Counted from the first letter of the stretch, positions 12,107 through 25,131 are shown. The stretch: 64,000 nt of DNA from Anthostomella pinea (GCA_963556695.1 CAUWAG010000010.1:1240001-1304000), one strand, 5' to 3'. Translations and numbers: made by a program. Notes: generated by a model from the sequence alone, not told the origin.

Positions 12107-14080
12107 ATGAACCGGAACAGCACTCCGGAAGCCAGTGCGGCTTCGTCTCTCCGTCCGCCGCGAACGGTCGGCACGGCCCAACACCTGCGAGCTTCGGCTG
12201 ACATGGCTACCCTGGCGGGCCCCGCCTCGTCGAACCGCATCCGACCCTCTTCCGATTTCTACGGCCAGCAAGGCCAAGGTCAAGGTGGCGGGGATTCTGA
12301 TCCGCAGGAGAAGGTGACCCAGCAGTGGATTGCCGATATTGACCAGTACGAAACCACATTGGAGGAGATGGCCGCTGCCACCTTGGACCAGGACTTCAAG
12401 GACGAGCTTAGTGCTATTGAACAATGGTTCCGTGTCTTGTCGGAAGCGGAGAGGACTGCTGCTCTGTACGCATTGCTACAGCAGACCACCCAGGTCCAGA
12501 TCCGCTTCTTCATCCAGGTGCTGCAGCAGATGGGCAAGAACCATCCCATGTCCGGTGTTCTGTCACCATCCAACTTCGATAAAGGTATGCTGAACATGTG
12601 TGTGTGGAATTCTGCGTTTTGTTTGTCTAATTATGCCAATAGATCCGATGTCGAACCGGTTGAGTGATGCTATGGGCAAGTTGAATGTGACGTCAGCTAG
12701 AAACTCGATTTCGCAACCGCAAGCTTCTGCTAAGAGACTCTCCGCGCTGGACCCCGAGACCATCAAGGCCATGTTCCCTGATGCTGCCGCTGCCATCGAG
12801 ACTGAGAAAGCCAAGTTCACCCAGCAGACCGGGAACCAACCTCCGTCGAACCGCAACAGCGCCGCTGTCGACGTGCGTAGCTCCCTGGCTGCCCCTACGA
12901 TTTCGGGTCCATCTGAGGGACGCGATTCGAACGGACAAAACCCAAATTCCCTGTGGAGTAACGATCAGGGAGGGTCAAGGCCCAAGTCTTCCTCAGGGCA
13001 AGCACCCATGGGACAATTTGTCCAGCCACCACCTTCTGCGGGATTGAGATCTCCTCGTCCACAGATGGGGGGCAATGGTAACATTCAGAGCACCACTCTC
13101 AATGCGCCTGACAACTCTGCCTCCGACATGCCTATGCTCTCGCCCTATGGTGGAAGCGGCAATTGGGCCTCCATGGTAAACACTCCGATGGTGGGGTCCT
13201 TTAACACAGGCAACGCTGCCTCCAACCAGGCAGATATGGTAGCCAATGCCACGGCGATGAAGTTGGCAGCGCTGTCGACGGTTAACAACCGCTTCGCCCT
13301 GGATGACCCTCGCAAATACCGCAGGGCTCGGTCCAACGACGCCCCTGGCCAGAACCAGGGTGGAATCTCTGCCGGACCCCAGGCAGCGAACTTCCCTGGT
13401 ACGAATTTTGTCATGGTGAATGAGCACGGCCAGGTTATGAACAGGGATCAGGTGCTTGCCATCCAGAATCAGCAGAGTATGAGTGGCATGGGTCACATGG
13501 GTGGCATGGGTAACATGGGCGGCATGGGCGGCATGGGTGGCTTCGGCGCTCACCGATCTCGTCCGAACTCTCCTGGAATCGCACTGCAGCCGGCAGGATT
13601 AGCCCAGCAAATGGCTTTTGCTTCCCCCCAGACTAATGGTTATCTGAGCGCGTCTCAGAATCCGCTACTAAGCAGTGGCATGGGTACAATCAATATGGGC
13701 CAGTTCGGCGTAGGCGCCCACGAGGGTTACCTATCGGATCACTCCGACATGGTTCGTGGACGATCGCCTCGAGGACGTAGGGGTACCTCGAAGCCGCCCG
13801 AGGACCCGACGGATCCCACCCTTCTCCAAGATATTCCGGCGTGGCTGAGGAGTCTACGACTACACAAGTACACGGACAACCTGAAGGATCTGAAGTGGAC
13901 TGATTTGGTTGAAATGGACGACGAGGCTCTCGAGAAGCGTGGCGTAAATGCACTGGGTGCACGAAGAAAGATGCTCAAGGTCTTTGAGCAAGTCAGAGGT
14001 AATTATAGCCGGGTTAAGTCTCATAAGGATTGTTGCTAACGGAGTCATCAGATGCCAAGGCAGATGGCAAGCTGGCCTAG
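12107..14080 (+). CDS. vts1: SAM-domain RNA-binding protein Vts1 (Smaug family)
   Basis: Three exons (12107-12584, 12643-13998, 14052-14080) give 620 residues. The SAM domain lies at about 553-611 (from [20 protein letters not shown] to KVFEQVR). It is followed by the family's terminal DAKADGKLA, which is recovered only by adding the 29-nt last exon. Vts1/Smaug proteins bind Smaug-recognition hairpins in mRNA and recruit the Ccr4-Not deadenylase, so the protein should act in cytoplasmic mRNA decay. The N-terminal ~160 residues match the conserved Vts1 N-terminal region. The middle is Gln/Asn/Gly/Met-rich and includes a run of GGM-type repeats at 13489-13543. Confidence 0.93.
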
Positions 14081-14931
14081 GAGCTACGCTCATGGCTAGC
14101 TGGCCTAGAAGCGCCCGACTCACCGTGTCTGCCTTCTAGTATACCACTTCGGCACAGAGTGAGGCCGTCTGGATCAGAACCACGACTCCAATCAGGTTCA
14201 TTTGCCCCTTTCCGCTTATAACTTTGGCAGTATATGGACTGCAGCGAGTGTTATCACGCCTACATGGGCACCCAATTTATGCAGACAGAACTGCTTATAC
14301 ATTCAGGGGTAATGGGAACCAATAGCGCCGGTCATACATGTATACCGAACATCATCAATAGTGAAAACTTCTTACCTCATATAAATCATGATGTTTCTGT
14401 CCTGTGATAAACATAGCCTGTTCTAACTTCTACCCAGATGTACTCGCTGCTGCGGATGTGGTTGTGATCTGGTAGGTGATGGGATTTGACCACTGCTTAA
14501 ATGAATAACTACCATGATCGATTGATGCATAAATGGATGTGGGGCATTGCACAGGTTCGATCAAGCACCGACTCATCGAGCCTCACCAAATTCAAACTTC
14601 ATTCGCAGGATTCGACATTTAATGAATAAACCTTGATGAATGCTGGGAATCTCCCCCGACAAGTACGAGGCATGTGATGCAACCTGATGCAAGCACCACA
14701 AGGACTCTTTTCATTTGTCGCTAAAAACTCCAAGCTGGACTCGACGGACTCAATGTGCATCAAGCTCGATCTCGGCATCCAGCTTGACGGGGCAGCTCGG
14801 CTGCACGACCTCGACGAACCGTAACGGCCGCCCACATCGAGTGTGTTCAACTCCTCGCTGGACTCCTCCACATTGTTCTGCTGCCTCTCGAGTCAACCCG
14901 CCATCTCCACCTAGTCTCTCGCCTGCCCAAG
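14081..14931. other. Intergenic region, vts1 to tfc4
   Basis: It contains the 3' flank of vts1 and the tfc4 promoter. Frames are short and no RNA gene or repeat was recognised. Confidence 0.6.
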
Positions 14932-17900
14932 ATGAGCCACCCTTTCTCCTCGTCTTTCGAGGCCCTTCACGCGCATTTTAAGAGACAACCGCCTGCACCT
15001 CCGGCCCAGGAGAAAGAGGCCCAGGCTATGGCGGCGCATGGCCAGTCGCAGTATCCGGACCCGTCTAAGGGACAGGGTCCGTATCCTGGTGCCGGCAACG
15101 TCTCGGTACCTCCGCCTCAACACATGAGTGCGGCTCCCAGTCAGTCACAGTTTGTGGGCCTGTCTAATGGACAGGGTCCGTATCCTGGTATCAGCAACGG
15201 CCCAGCACCAGAATATCCCTTTGCATTCGGACTTCGTCCAGATAACTCCACCACAACGTTCGCAGACGGCCTTCCAAGTCACGCGTCTGCACTACCCCAG
15301 CCTACTGCCATAGCCCATGCGCCGATAGGAGGCCCAGGTCCAGGTCCAAGTCCATATTCAAGTCCATATCCAGCTCAAGACCAAGGGCTCTGGCATAGTC
15401 ATGGCCAGAGTCAAGCTCAGGGTCAACCTATGGCCTTTGCTTCGAACAACACTCTAGGACATCTACCAAATCAGCCGTGGTCCAATCCGGTTGTCCAACC
15501 CGAACAGCCTCAACCCAGCTATCAGCCTCCGCCGAATGCCCATGAGATGTACCATTACGGTCAGGGGTTATATCCTGGGACAAGCGGCACCCATGCTCCT
15601 GGTTCATTTCTATCAGCAACGCCTTTGCCCGAGTTGAGGAGTCAGGAGGCCACGATCCAAGACCAGAACACGAACGCCAAACCGAAGAGAAAGAATGGAG
15701 GGCAAGGGGACGAACCAAGACCACGCAAGATCAGAGCAAAGAACCCAAAGGCAAACCTCACCGCGGAGTCTACAGTGAACGGCCAACTAATGCCACCCGG
15801 ATTGCTCGGGCAGAGTGCAGGTTTTTCACTACGCCCAACTGACACGGACGGCATAGGCCTTGCCACCAACAATTTTTCAAATGATATGCCCAACCCTGAC
15901 CCTTCAGCATTTCATTCTTACAGCGACTATACGTCGCTTACTACACCGGCGCCGGGAAATGGCGCAAATAGCTTGCCACCTAACGCATCGGAATCAGCAA
16001 CCACCATTGGAGACGAGGCTCCCCCCATGACCAGTACTACTGATGCTCTCCTTGAGCGGATGAATGATCTGCAGCATGCGCCGGACGTGGAACACCATAA
16101 ACCCACAAAACGCTTCCCAGCGGCTCGGCCCGAGAACAGCCAGCTGCAACGTGGACAACGCCGAGGCCGTCGAGGCCGTCAAGGTGGCGGACAACGGGGT
16201 CCTCGCAAGGCAGCCGAACCCACTGGCGATGTGAAACTCCGCCTTGAATGGGCGATGGCTGCATATCTTGAGCAGAAAATCGATGAAGCCATCGAATATG
16301 TGGAAGATGCCATACGAATCAATGCTGAAACATTACGTGCGTGGACCCTGCTCAGCACGCTGCTTGCAGAAAAGGGTGAGCACAAGGAAAGTTTCACAGC
16401 GAGGGTTTTCTCCTGCCATTTGCAGCCGAAGAACATGGAGGCATGGCTGGCTTGCGCGCAAATGGGCGAAGATCTTGGGAACGAGCTCCCAGAAGATCGT
16501 GACGAGTTCATTGAACAAGCCGTGTTCTGCTACTCTCAAGCCTTGAGGGTCGATATCGAAGATAGGCCTGCACGCCACGCTAGAGCGTCCCTTTCGTATG
16601 AAAGAGGTCACACCAAGACAGCTGCCAAAGACTATGTCTATCTTCTGGAGCGATGCTGCTTTGATGTCTTCGCTCTACGTGGGCTGGCTGAGATGACTAC
16701 CCTACTTACAGGAGCACGGAAGAAGGACCTCGTATACACACCTCACGTAGCGATAGATTGGTATCGTCGCGCCTTCGCCCATTTTCGGGAAAATGGTATG
16801 GATGCCCGATATCCCCTCGAGTCGCAAGACGTCAACTCCTTCATCGGACTACTGTTATACGTTGAGCATACTAAGGATGCCCTCTACGAACTCAAATCAC
16901 TTTCAAGATGGCTTCTCGGTCGCTCTGATGAAGATTTTTGGAATGACTGGCAGGATGATGATCGCGAATGGGATGTGGACAGTGTTCGCCGCCGGGAGCT
17001 CGAGGACTATCAAGAAGGCAGATATCCGTATTCATCATACGGTGCAGGCCTTCCATTGGAGCTACGGACGAAACTCGCCGTGTGCCGCCTCAAGTTGGAC
17101 GACGTCGACGAAGCAATGGTGAGATTACGCGTCATATACCCTGGATTGCCTAAACTAACATGTACCAGCGTCATATTGAGTTCCTAGAGCCAGAAGGTCC
17201 CAATCAGTCCGAGCTTTCCGAGAATCCGACCATCTTGCTCGATGTTGCGTCAGCGCTCTATGAGTCTGATCGCCGTCCAATGGCATTACGCTTCTTCCAG
17301 CCTCTTCTCGAGTATGCCGAGCAGCTTGACTCTTCCTCCCTCCTTGCCGCTGGACGTTGCTACCTGGATGCTGAAGACAAGACCCGAGCAGAGGAATGCT
17401 TCACAGCCGCCATCGATGTAGACGACCCGAACGACGAGGCATGTATCGACGCTCGATACGAGTTAGCAAAGATGTACGAGGCTGCGAGAGAAGATAGAGA
17501 AGCCTACATTCTCGTCAATGAGGCTATTAAGTTACAGGAGACTCGCGATGGGGCTCAAGAAGACGAGGATGATGATGAAGCAGGCGACGACCAGGAATAT
17601 GATGTAGACCATGGAGAGATGCAAGATGGGGAAGGCGGAAAGCATAATGCCACAAAGACTAAGCGAGCTCGTCCTAAGAAACCAAAGGAACTGAAAACTT
17701 CCAGACAGCTGCAGCCCAAGAAGGATCCGAAGCCGAGAAAGAATCCCGGACTACACCCTGTGAGACGGCGTCCTAGGCTGTTTGCTCGTTCCGACGAGTT
17801 GGCGCATGAAGAAAAGGAAAGAGCAGAAGCATTAGCAGGGGCGTGGCGAACAGTACATGAAACGCGTCGGCGACATAGTGAGGAGGAGAGCGCCCCGTCC

Positions 17901-19237
17901 GACGCCTTTATGTCGTCCGCAAAAGAGCTTGTGGATGATTTCAGGTCGTACAAAAACTTCTACTCCTGGGAGAAGTATCTCGCGCACCTTGGCATCGACC
18001 AACCCGAAAAAGCAGGCGTGGTCGTCTCCCGAAACCCCAATCTACTCGACATGAAGGAGCGGTTGTCTCACAGTGAGTTCGCCGGAAGATGATCAGTTCC
18101 ACCGATGCTAATTCTATTTTAGACTTGAACCCGTATGGCTCTGCCCCCGAGAAGAAGTGGGGAGACCGGACCGCTATCAGCTATCGAGGAGTTCCGTTCG
18201 GCGACTGGCTTGACCTCTTTCTCGAATATGCCGTCAGCCTCGCACACGCTGGACAGTATCAGGATGCATACAAAGTCTGCGAATCTGCGCGCGATGCTGA
18301 AGTGTTTGCCAAGTCCAGAGAAGACATGTTCATAATTCACGTGACGTGGGCTTGTGAGTCACTCCTGCTGATAGTTATTGTATCTGGACTAATGTGCGGC
18401 AGCATGTGCGTTGCGTGGAAGGGACGAGGAGATTTGCATTGCGGCGGCGCGTTACCTGATGAGAGAGAACCAATTCGACACCGATCCTTTCCGGATGTTC
18501 GCCGCACTGTCCAGACTGTGTCCGTCTCCAGCTTCGTGGTATGCGTCTGGGCCGATCCAGAAGTACATCCTACGACAGATAAAACTCATGGACCAAGCCG
18601 TTGGAACTGGAGTCGCAGCAGATAGCGAGAACGAAGGCGGAAACGAAGGCGGACCTTCGGGTAACCTCAAACCCTACCCATCCAAGGAGTTAGATGTCAC
18701 ATTGTTGATGCTGTACGGGCATATCCTGTTCGTTTCTAACAGCTTCACGTATGCGCTGAGTAAGTCGTAAATGAGGTTCGAAGTCGGTGAAAGTGTTGAT
18801 ACTAATTTTACTTTGCAGACTATTTTCTCCGAGCGCACAGCGTTGATCCGACCAATGTTCTGACGATGCTCAGCATCGGTCAATGCTACATCCACTATGC
18901 CATGAAGAGACAGTCGGAGAACAGGCAGTACCTCCTGATCCAGGGGTTCCTGTTCCTGCACAAATACTACGACACCAGGATCGCGTCGCCAGAGGCGTCT
19001 ATCAGGCAGGAGGCGCACTACAACATGGCGCGCAGCTACCATTCAGTGGGAATCCCCCACCTCGCGGTCGAGTTCTACGAGCGCGCGCTGCGGGACAGGC
19101 CGGACGATTCGCACACGGGGATCATGGGGAGGGCGGACCTGGTGCAGGAGGCTGCTTTCAATCTGCAGCAGATCTGCTGGGCGGGCGGGGACTCTGAGGG
19201 CGTGAAGAACCTGGCGGAGAAGTACTTGGTTTCGTAG
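14932..19237 (+). CDS. tfc4: TFIIIC TPR subunit Tfc4/Sfc4 (tau131)
   Basis: Five exons (14932-17118, 17169-18072, 18123-18353, 18403-18759, 18819-19237) encode 1365 residues. Tfc4 is the TPR-containing subunit of RNA polymerase III factor TFIIIC that bridges promoter-bound tauA to TFIIIB. The N-terminal ~400 residues are low-complexity and Pro/Gln/Gly-rich, with a duplicated NGQGPYPG-like motif. From about residue 430 come tandem TPR units (VKLRLEWAMAAYLEQKIDEA, then AWTLLSTLLAEKGEHKESF). An acidic Asp/Glu block near residue 860 is followed by a Lys/Arg-rich block, and C-terminal TPRs end near ERALRDRPDDSHTG. All introns are short with GT...AG and keep the frame. The protein is longer than the ~1025-residue yeast subunit, mainly through the N-terminal extension. 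Confidence 0.92.
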
Positions 19238-20420
19238 GTGGTGTGGTGGGTGGGTGGGGAGGGGAGTGGGTGGAGGAAGGGAAGAAAGGAAGGAAGGAAT
19301 GGACGGATGATACCCAATTGTTTGTTTAAAGAGAGTGCTTGAATCTCGTGGGATCTCGATACGGATTTGTCCATGGTTGAAACCCATAGATAGAGATTCA
19401 AGCAACGATGTATTCAAAAAATTCATTGATCTGTCATGCCTGTCTGGCTGTGTATCAGCGAAGGCCTTCATGCCAACATGAATGCCTCGTCGTCGTCCTA
19501 TATATACTGTGACCGGACCGGTCTTCTTACGCACCTACCCCTTTTTCTCCACAGCTCCACCCCGGAGTGCAGCTCTGCCACGGGCTCTCCTGTCAGAAAC
19601 ACACCCCGGGTCCCGTCCACGCTCTCACCCTCGAATAAGCACTCAGACCGCGCCATGCTCCCTGTTGCTCTGCTTCTTCGTGGTGCTACTCAGAATGTTC
19701 TCTGCTTGACAGCCGTATGATAGGAGACGCAGTGAGAATGGGGCCTGACTTAGGTAGACATGGCAGGTTGCCAATAGTAGTTTAGTGAACTTGTTGCCCG
19801 CGGCGCGGACGGTACATAGACATCGCGGTGTATATATGCAAGATATGTATGTGTCGTATGCAAGGCTAGGTAGGCAAGATCAACATGCTGGGGATTCTAT
19901 GATCGTATCTCCCGGTGCGGATGCCCAAGGCGACCCCTGTCATGAGGCCCATCGAGGCCGGGAGGGCGGTTGCGCGCAACGGCCTGGGAACCTATCCTAG
20001 GTCTACCGTTGCCGCATCTTGCTGATAACACAGGGCGTTATCGAGCGTGGAGTTGAAGGTGGGCTCTTCTCTTTGCTGATCTATCCTGTTCATGATCCGA
20101 TCAACAGACGGGGTTACCGTCCGTAATAAGTTGTCGGGGGTCCTCCTACGAGTCTATCGGAGGCTTTTCGGAGCCTCCGATGGCCGCTTGGGGTGTTCGA
20201 GGTTGTCGTCTCCACTCCAGACCCAGTTGGGAAAATCCAAGATGGGTTTTCGGAACACCGCCGAGTGGCCGAATATTCGCTGGGCATCGTGCTCAACGAT
20301 GCCCGGGGAGAACAGAAGTACACCCTTGATATTCTTTGAGATATTCCGGTATAATCGAGGGGGCTTTGGCACCTGCAACGGCGAACCAATACTCATCCCC
20401 AGCAGTCCACCACCACCACG
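19238..20420. other. Intergenic region, tfc4 to the MFS gene
   Basis: A GGAAGGGAAGAAAGG-type purine tract lies just after tfc4 (19255-19300). No coding frame is supported. The last ~300 bp should be the MFS promoter. Confidence 0.6.
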
Positions 20421-22309
20421 ATGGAGAGCCGCCAGCGCGCAGCCGAGAAGGCGCTGCACGACCAGACGGACCTCCTACCGCTGGGCAAGCTCCTAGTAGT
20501 CTTCGCATCGCTATCACTAACCCTCCTAATCCAATTCATCGACCAAAACGGCATCGGCGTAGCCCTCCCAACCATCGCCGCGGACCTGAACGCCGCAAGC
20601 ACGATCTCGTGGGCGGGGACCTCGTCCCTAATCGCCAACACGACCTTCCAGATGCTATACGGGCGCCTATCGGACATCTTCGGGCGCAAGCGCGTGTACC
20701 TGGGCGCGATAGCACTACTATCCCTCGCGGCGCTGCTGTGCGGGCTCGCGCGGAACAGCGCCATGTTCTTTGTTTTCAGAGGCGTGGCCGGGATCGGCGG
20801 CGGCGGCATCACGAATTTGTCTATGATCATCGTGTCCGACGTCGTGACGCTGGAGCAGCGGGGGAAGTACCAGGGCATCCTCGGCGCGTGCGTCGGGCTC
20901 GGCAACGTGGCCGGCCCGTTCCTGGCCGCGGCGTTTATTGAGCGCTACACGTGGCGCGCTTTCTTTTACTTGATTGCGCCGCTGGCGGCGGCCGTGGGGT
21001 GCTTGTCGTTCGTGCTGCTGCCGTCGAAGCCGGCGACGGTGGGGTGGAGGGAGAGCGTGCGCAAGATCGATTATGGTGGCGTGCTTTTGTCGTCTGTTGC
21101 TGTCATCTTCCTGCTGATCCCTATCAGTGGCGGCGGGGCGTACTTCCCCTGGACGTCGCCTATGGTCATCAGTATGCTCGTGATAGGGGCCGTGTCCCTG
21201 GTGCTGTTCGTGCTGATGGAGTGGAAGATCGCGAAGTTGCCGATGATGCCCGGTATGTAAGAGAGGCCACCAACCGAACTGAACTGTGTTTCGATTGTTG
21301 GGATAAGATCTAGTCTACCCCTTTTTTCGAACCTATGGCTGAGATTTATTCGTGTGCAGTGCAGATATTCAATACCCCCGTGGTCACCGTGCTCCTGATC
21401 CAGAGCTTCCTGTTCGGCGCCGTGTATCAGTCATACCTCTACTATCTGCCCCTGTACCTGCAGAACGCGCGGCAGTTCTCCGTCATACAGAGCGCGGGGG
21501 TCATCGCGTCGATGGTTTCCGTCCAGGCGATATTCTCCATCCTGTCGGGCCAGTACATCTCCCGTCTCAAACGATGGAGCGAGGTAATCTGGGCTGGGTT
21601 CGGTTCCTGGACACTGTAAGATTTTCCCCCTATGAAAACACTTCCTTCCCGTTTCCATGCCTGCTGGATTCAAAGATGGATGCTGATCCTGGATGGGGAA
21701 AAAAGCGGCTCCGGCCTCATGCTCCTGTACAAACGCGACTCCCACCCGGGCCTGATCGTCGGGCCCCTGATCCTCGTCGGCATCGGCGTGGGCTTCATCT
21801 TCCAGCCCACGCTCGTGGCGCTGCAGTCGCACAGCCCGAAGTCCCGGCGCGCCGTCATCATCTCGAACCGGAACTTCTTCCGCTGCGCCGGCGGCGCCTG
21901 CGGGCTGGCAATCTCGGCCGCAGTCCTGCAGGCTTCGCTCCGCGCCCACCTGCCACCGGACTACCGCTACCTCGCTGACGACACGTACGCGCTTCCCAAG
22001 GGCTTGCAGGGCCCGGATGCTGAGGGCGTGCTGGACGCCTATATGGCGGCCAGCCGCGCCGTGTTCGTCCTGCAGGTCCCGCTGATCGGGGTTTGCTTCC
22101 TTGGGTGTTTGTTCGTTAAGGACCGTGGGCTTGAGCCCATAGAGGAGAAAGAGAAGAAGGCTAATGAAGCGTTGGCGGAGGGCAGTAGTCGGGGAGAGGC
22201 GAATGAGAAGTCGGGTGTAGTGGTCGACGGCGATGATAATACATTAAGAAATATTAACGGTGACGGTATTGCAGACAGCGTACCTGTATTGGGCAGTAAG
22301 CATAGATAG
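20421..22309 (+). CDS. MFS drug/metabolite exporter, DHA2-like
   Basis: Three exons (20421-21252, 21360-21615, 21706-22309) give 563 residues. Hydrophobic segments fill most of the protein, consistent with 14 membrane spans. Motif A is seen at 81-91 (GRLSDIFGRKR) and the antiporter motif C at about 156-166 (ACVGLGNVAGP). After the second intron the frame resumes at LGSGLMLLYKR, as expected for this family. DHA2-type fungal transporters export drugs, toxins or secondary metabolites using the proton gradient; the substrate here cannot be read from sequence. The downstream neighbour is a convergent Zn2Cys6 regulator, a common pairing, but no biosynthetic enzyme is adjacent. The final ~60 residues are a hydrophilic cytoplasmic tail. 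Confidence 0.9.
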
Positions 22310-22380
22310 CACGATATGAATATTAGACGACGTCAATGAAGAGCGCAATAAGGATGAAACTAGTTTTGCACTCAACCCTT

Positions 22381-22489
22381 ATAAGTCCCCGTACGCGCGC
22401 GTAATGGTCAGATTCGAGACTACTAGTAGCAATTCAAAATACTAGAATACGCCTAAAAGAAAAAGCGATTGTAGTTTGATGTTTACTGT
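22381..22489. repeat. Degenerate dispersed repeat, copy A
   Basis: Copy A begins ATAAGTCCCCGTACGCGC and matches copy B at 52517-52620 in two colinear blocks: 17 of 18 bases in the first, and about 36 of 48 ungapped columns in the second (near 22434-22481). Most of the differences are transitions. It lies in the 3' flank of the MFS gene. The remaining intergenic bases from 22310 to 22878 show nothing else. Confidence 0.65.
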
Positions 22490-22878
22490 GAATGCCTATT
22501 CCAGTGTGCTTATTTCTACCGTTGTTTGCGGCACGGGGGGAGTACAGAGACTTATTAGGGTCCAGTGTAGCGAGATCATCAGGACCGTCTCGGAACTCAT
22601 GAGTTGTAGAGAGCGGCCCTATGCCCCTGTCCACTCCTGTAGATCGCGAGATAGACGTCCATGCCCCCTACAAGATATATCCGCATGAAATCAAATGCGC
22701 ATGGATCGTCAAATTGATACTAGAAGATGTTAAGATACGCGAAGGGTAACAACCCACTCCCAGGCCTAAAACATCAAGAAAAAAGACATCGCTACGTAGC
22801 TATCATTCCCAAGGGCTCGCACACAAACGAACAGACCAAGCCCAGCGCATCCACCCCATTCCTTCCCTTCCCATCTGG

Positions 22879-25131
22879 TCATCTCGGCGACAAATTCTGC
22901 AACATCTCAAAATCCGGCATCCAAACCGGCGAGCCCTCCGGCTGGTCGATCCAGCTAGCAAGCTCAGCAACGACCCTCCACGCACCGCCCTCGTCGCCAT
23001 CAGCCCCGCGCTCCAACCCTTCTGCCGAGACCCCGTTGTTATTACTGCCATTACTGCCGTTATTAGCCACCACGGAGCGCATCTGGCCCGCGGCCGTCTC
23101 GGCGAGGCTGTTGACGCCGCTCTGCAACTTCTCCATGGTGGCGTTGACGAGTAGTTCGAAGGCATCGCGATATTTGCGGACCCACGGGGCGCGCTCGCCC
23201 ATCACGAAGAGCACCAGCGAACACGCGCGGATGTCGTTGGACAGCGCCACGGACCACACGGCGTGCTGCTGCGTCCAGAGCCCGTACAAAATTGTTATGC
23301 CGGCGACGAAGACGGTCTGCACGGCGATGAACGAGTGGCCGTAGTCGAGGGACTGGTGCAGCTTCTTGTGCTCCTGGCAGATATCGCCCGCGGCTCGCAT
23401 GCAAATCAGGTAGTATGGGTCCGAGGGCGGTAGCAGTGCTAGGAAGGGCTGAACCAGGAGCCGGACTGCGCGGTGGTAATGCAACATGGGGTAGTTGAGT
23501 TCGGTGCCGCTGAAGCGGTCGTTCAACGAAATCCTCCACCCTTCCAGATCCTGGTACAATCGATCCCGCTTCGCGGTGAGGGCCGTTAGTGGCTTGTCGG
23601 CTCGGTAGATGGAATGCTGAATGCGAGACTCGATTCGGCGCAGCTCAAACAATGAAATGGCAAGTGAAAGAGACGGCCGCCTCGGAGCGATGCTGCAATG
23701 CGGTGAGGAAGAATCCTCTCGAGCCCCTCCTCGTGCGTCTTCCTGCGGAAGTTCGATGTCGATCTGTCTGTCCGGTATGCTCAGTGGCCGACCAAGAGAG
23801 ATGGCAATGGTTCTTTCGAGGGAATAGATGCTCCAGAAAAGCCGGCGTCTCATCTGGATCGCGAAGGGGTCTAGATTGCTCTCGTTTCGCTTCGAGTGTA
23901 GTCCAAGATCAATGCAAGTCCTCATCGCGAGCCCGATCATGTACCATATGCCGTGGCTGGAAGCACTGCGCAGATGATAAAGCACCAATATTCCCATCGC
24001 CTCGATGTTTTGAGTAGTCCTTGACTCCCTAGCAGCAAAAATGTGCTGCAATGCTGTCATGTAATAGCTCTGGATTCGTCGGTCAGCACGGCGACAGCAG
24101 CAGGTAGACCTTTACATAGATTGCTCACCTCTGGCGGCGACGATGTGTGCTTGTCTGTTAATTGTAACAACACGGCACCGATCGCATATATCATATACAA
24201 CTTGAAGATTCCGAAACGCTCCCCTTTAGTCAACTGTTGCACATGCGTTGCTTTCAGTGCCATACGCTTCCCGTGTAGTCTCCAAACATCATCTGGGTCG
24301 AGGAAAGGATAGCGAGCATGAAGCTGGTTGAAGTAAGCATTTAAGATGGCACAGCCAAGCTCGTCATCAGGCGGCTCGGCACTGTTTGCGACGACCTCTT
24401 CCATGGTGATGCCGCGGGGTCCTGGAGATGTTCCTGGTCTGGTGAATGAATCTCTCCTGTGCCCATCGGTGCCCTCTCCAGAGCGAGGCATTGCTTTATT
24501 CCATACTGTAGCTTGGACCATTTCACCAAGATTCAATGCCAAGTTGAGGCCAGACGAGGCGCCAACATATGCGGGTGCTTCAAAGTTCCCCGTGGATAGC
24601 AGCTCAACAACCTCGCCGAGCGCATTGCTTGGATTGCTCTTCGATCGCTTGTGGGGGCGCCCATTTGACACCGGTGGCATGTGTTGCTGCTGTTGGGGCT
24701 CTAGCTCAGACAATTGAGTCTCGAGCAAGGCGATTCGCTCTTCGAGAGCGCGGGTATACCTAAGAAAGTCTTAACTGTTGGGTTCTCGGCACGGCATGGA
24801 GGCAGTGGTTTCATCTAGCATACGCTGCCGGTGGCTCATCTTCGGTCACCGCTGTTTTGTCACACTCTGTACCGGCTTTCCTACAGTTGGAGCAGATTGG
24901 CCATTGGTCATCACACTAATAACGAGCATACTGTCAGTCATACCGTCAAGCGGGAAATAGTATCAAGATGGATAAACTAGCTTTCTGCTTTCTCAACTTG
25001 CACCGGGTACAGGCGGTACGGCCTCTCTTTCTCGGATTCGGGTTGCCCCTGTTGTGGTCCGACCCCATGATGGAAGCGGGCGGAGATAAGATCGGGGCCA
25101 ACCGGGTGGTGGTGGTGGTTGTCGACGACAT
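22879..25131 (-). CDS. Zn2Cys6 transcription factor with fungal-specific regulatory domain
   Basis: Four exons (25131-24982, 24915-24824, 24759-24129, 24069-22879) give 687 residues. The zinc cluster has Cys41, 44, 51, 58, 61 and 68, exactly C-x2-C-x6-C-x6-C-x2-C-x6-C, split by the first intron. The only splice that preserves it uses a GC donor (AAA|GCTAGT). A coiled-coil linker follows (YTRALEERIALLETQLSEL). From about residue 200 lies a fungal_trans middle homology region (AILNAYFNQLHARYPFLDPD, then MRRRLFWSIYSLERTIAISL with LGRPLSIPDRQID). It should bind DNA in the nucleus as a dimer. It is convergent with the MFS exporter, so control of that transporter is a reasonable but untested idea. 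Confidence 0.9.
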
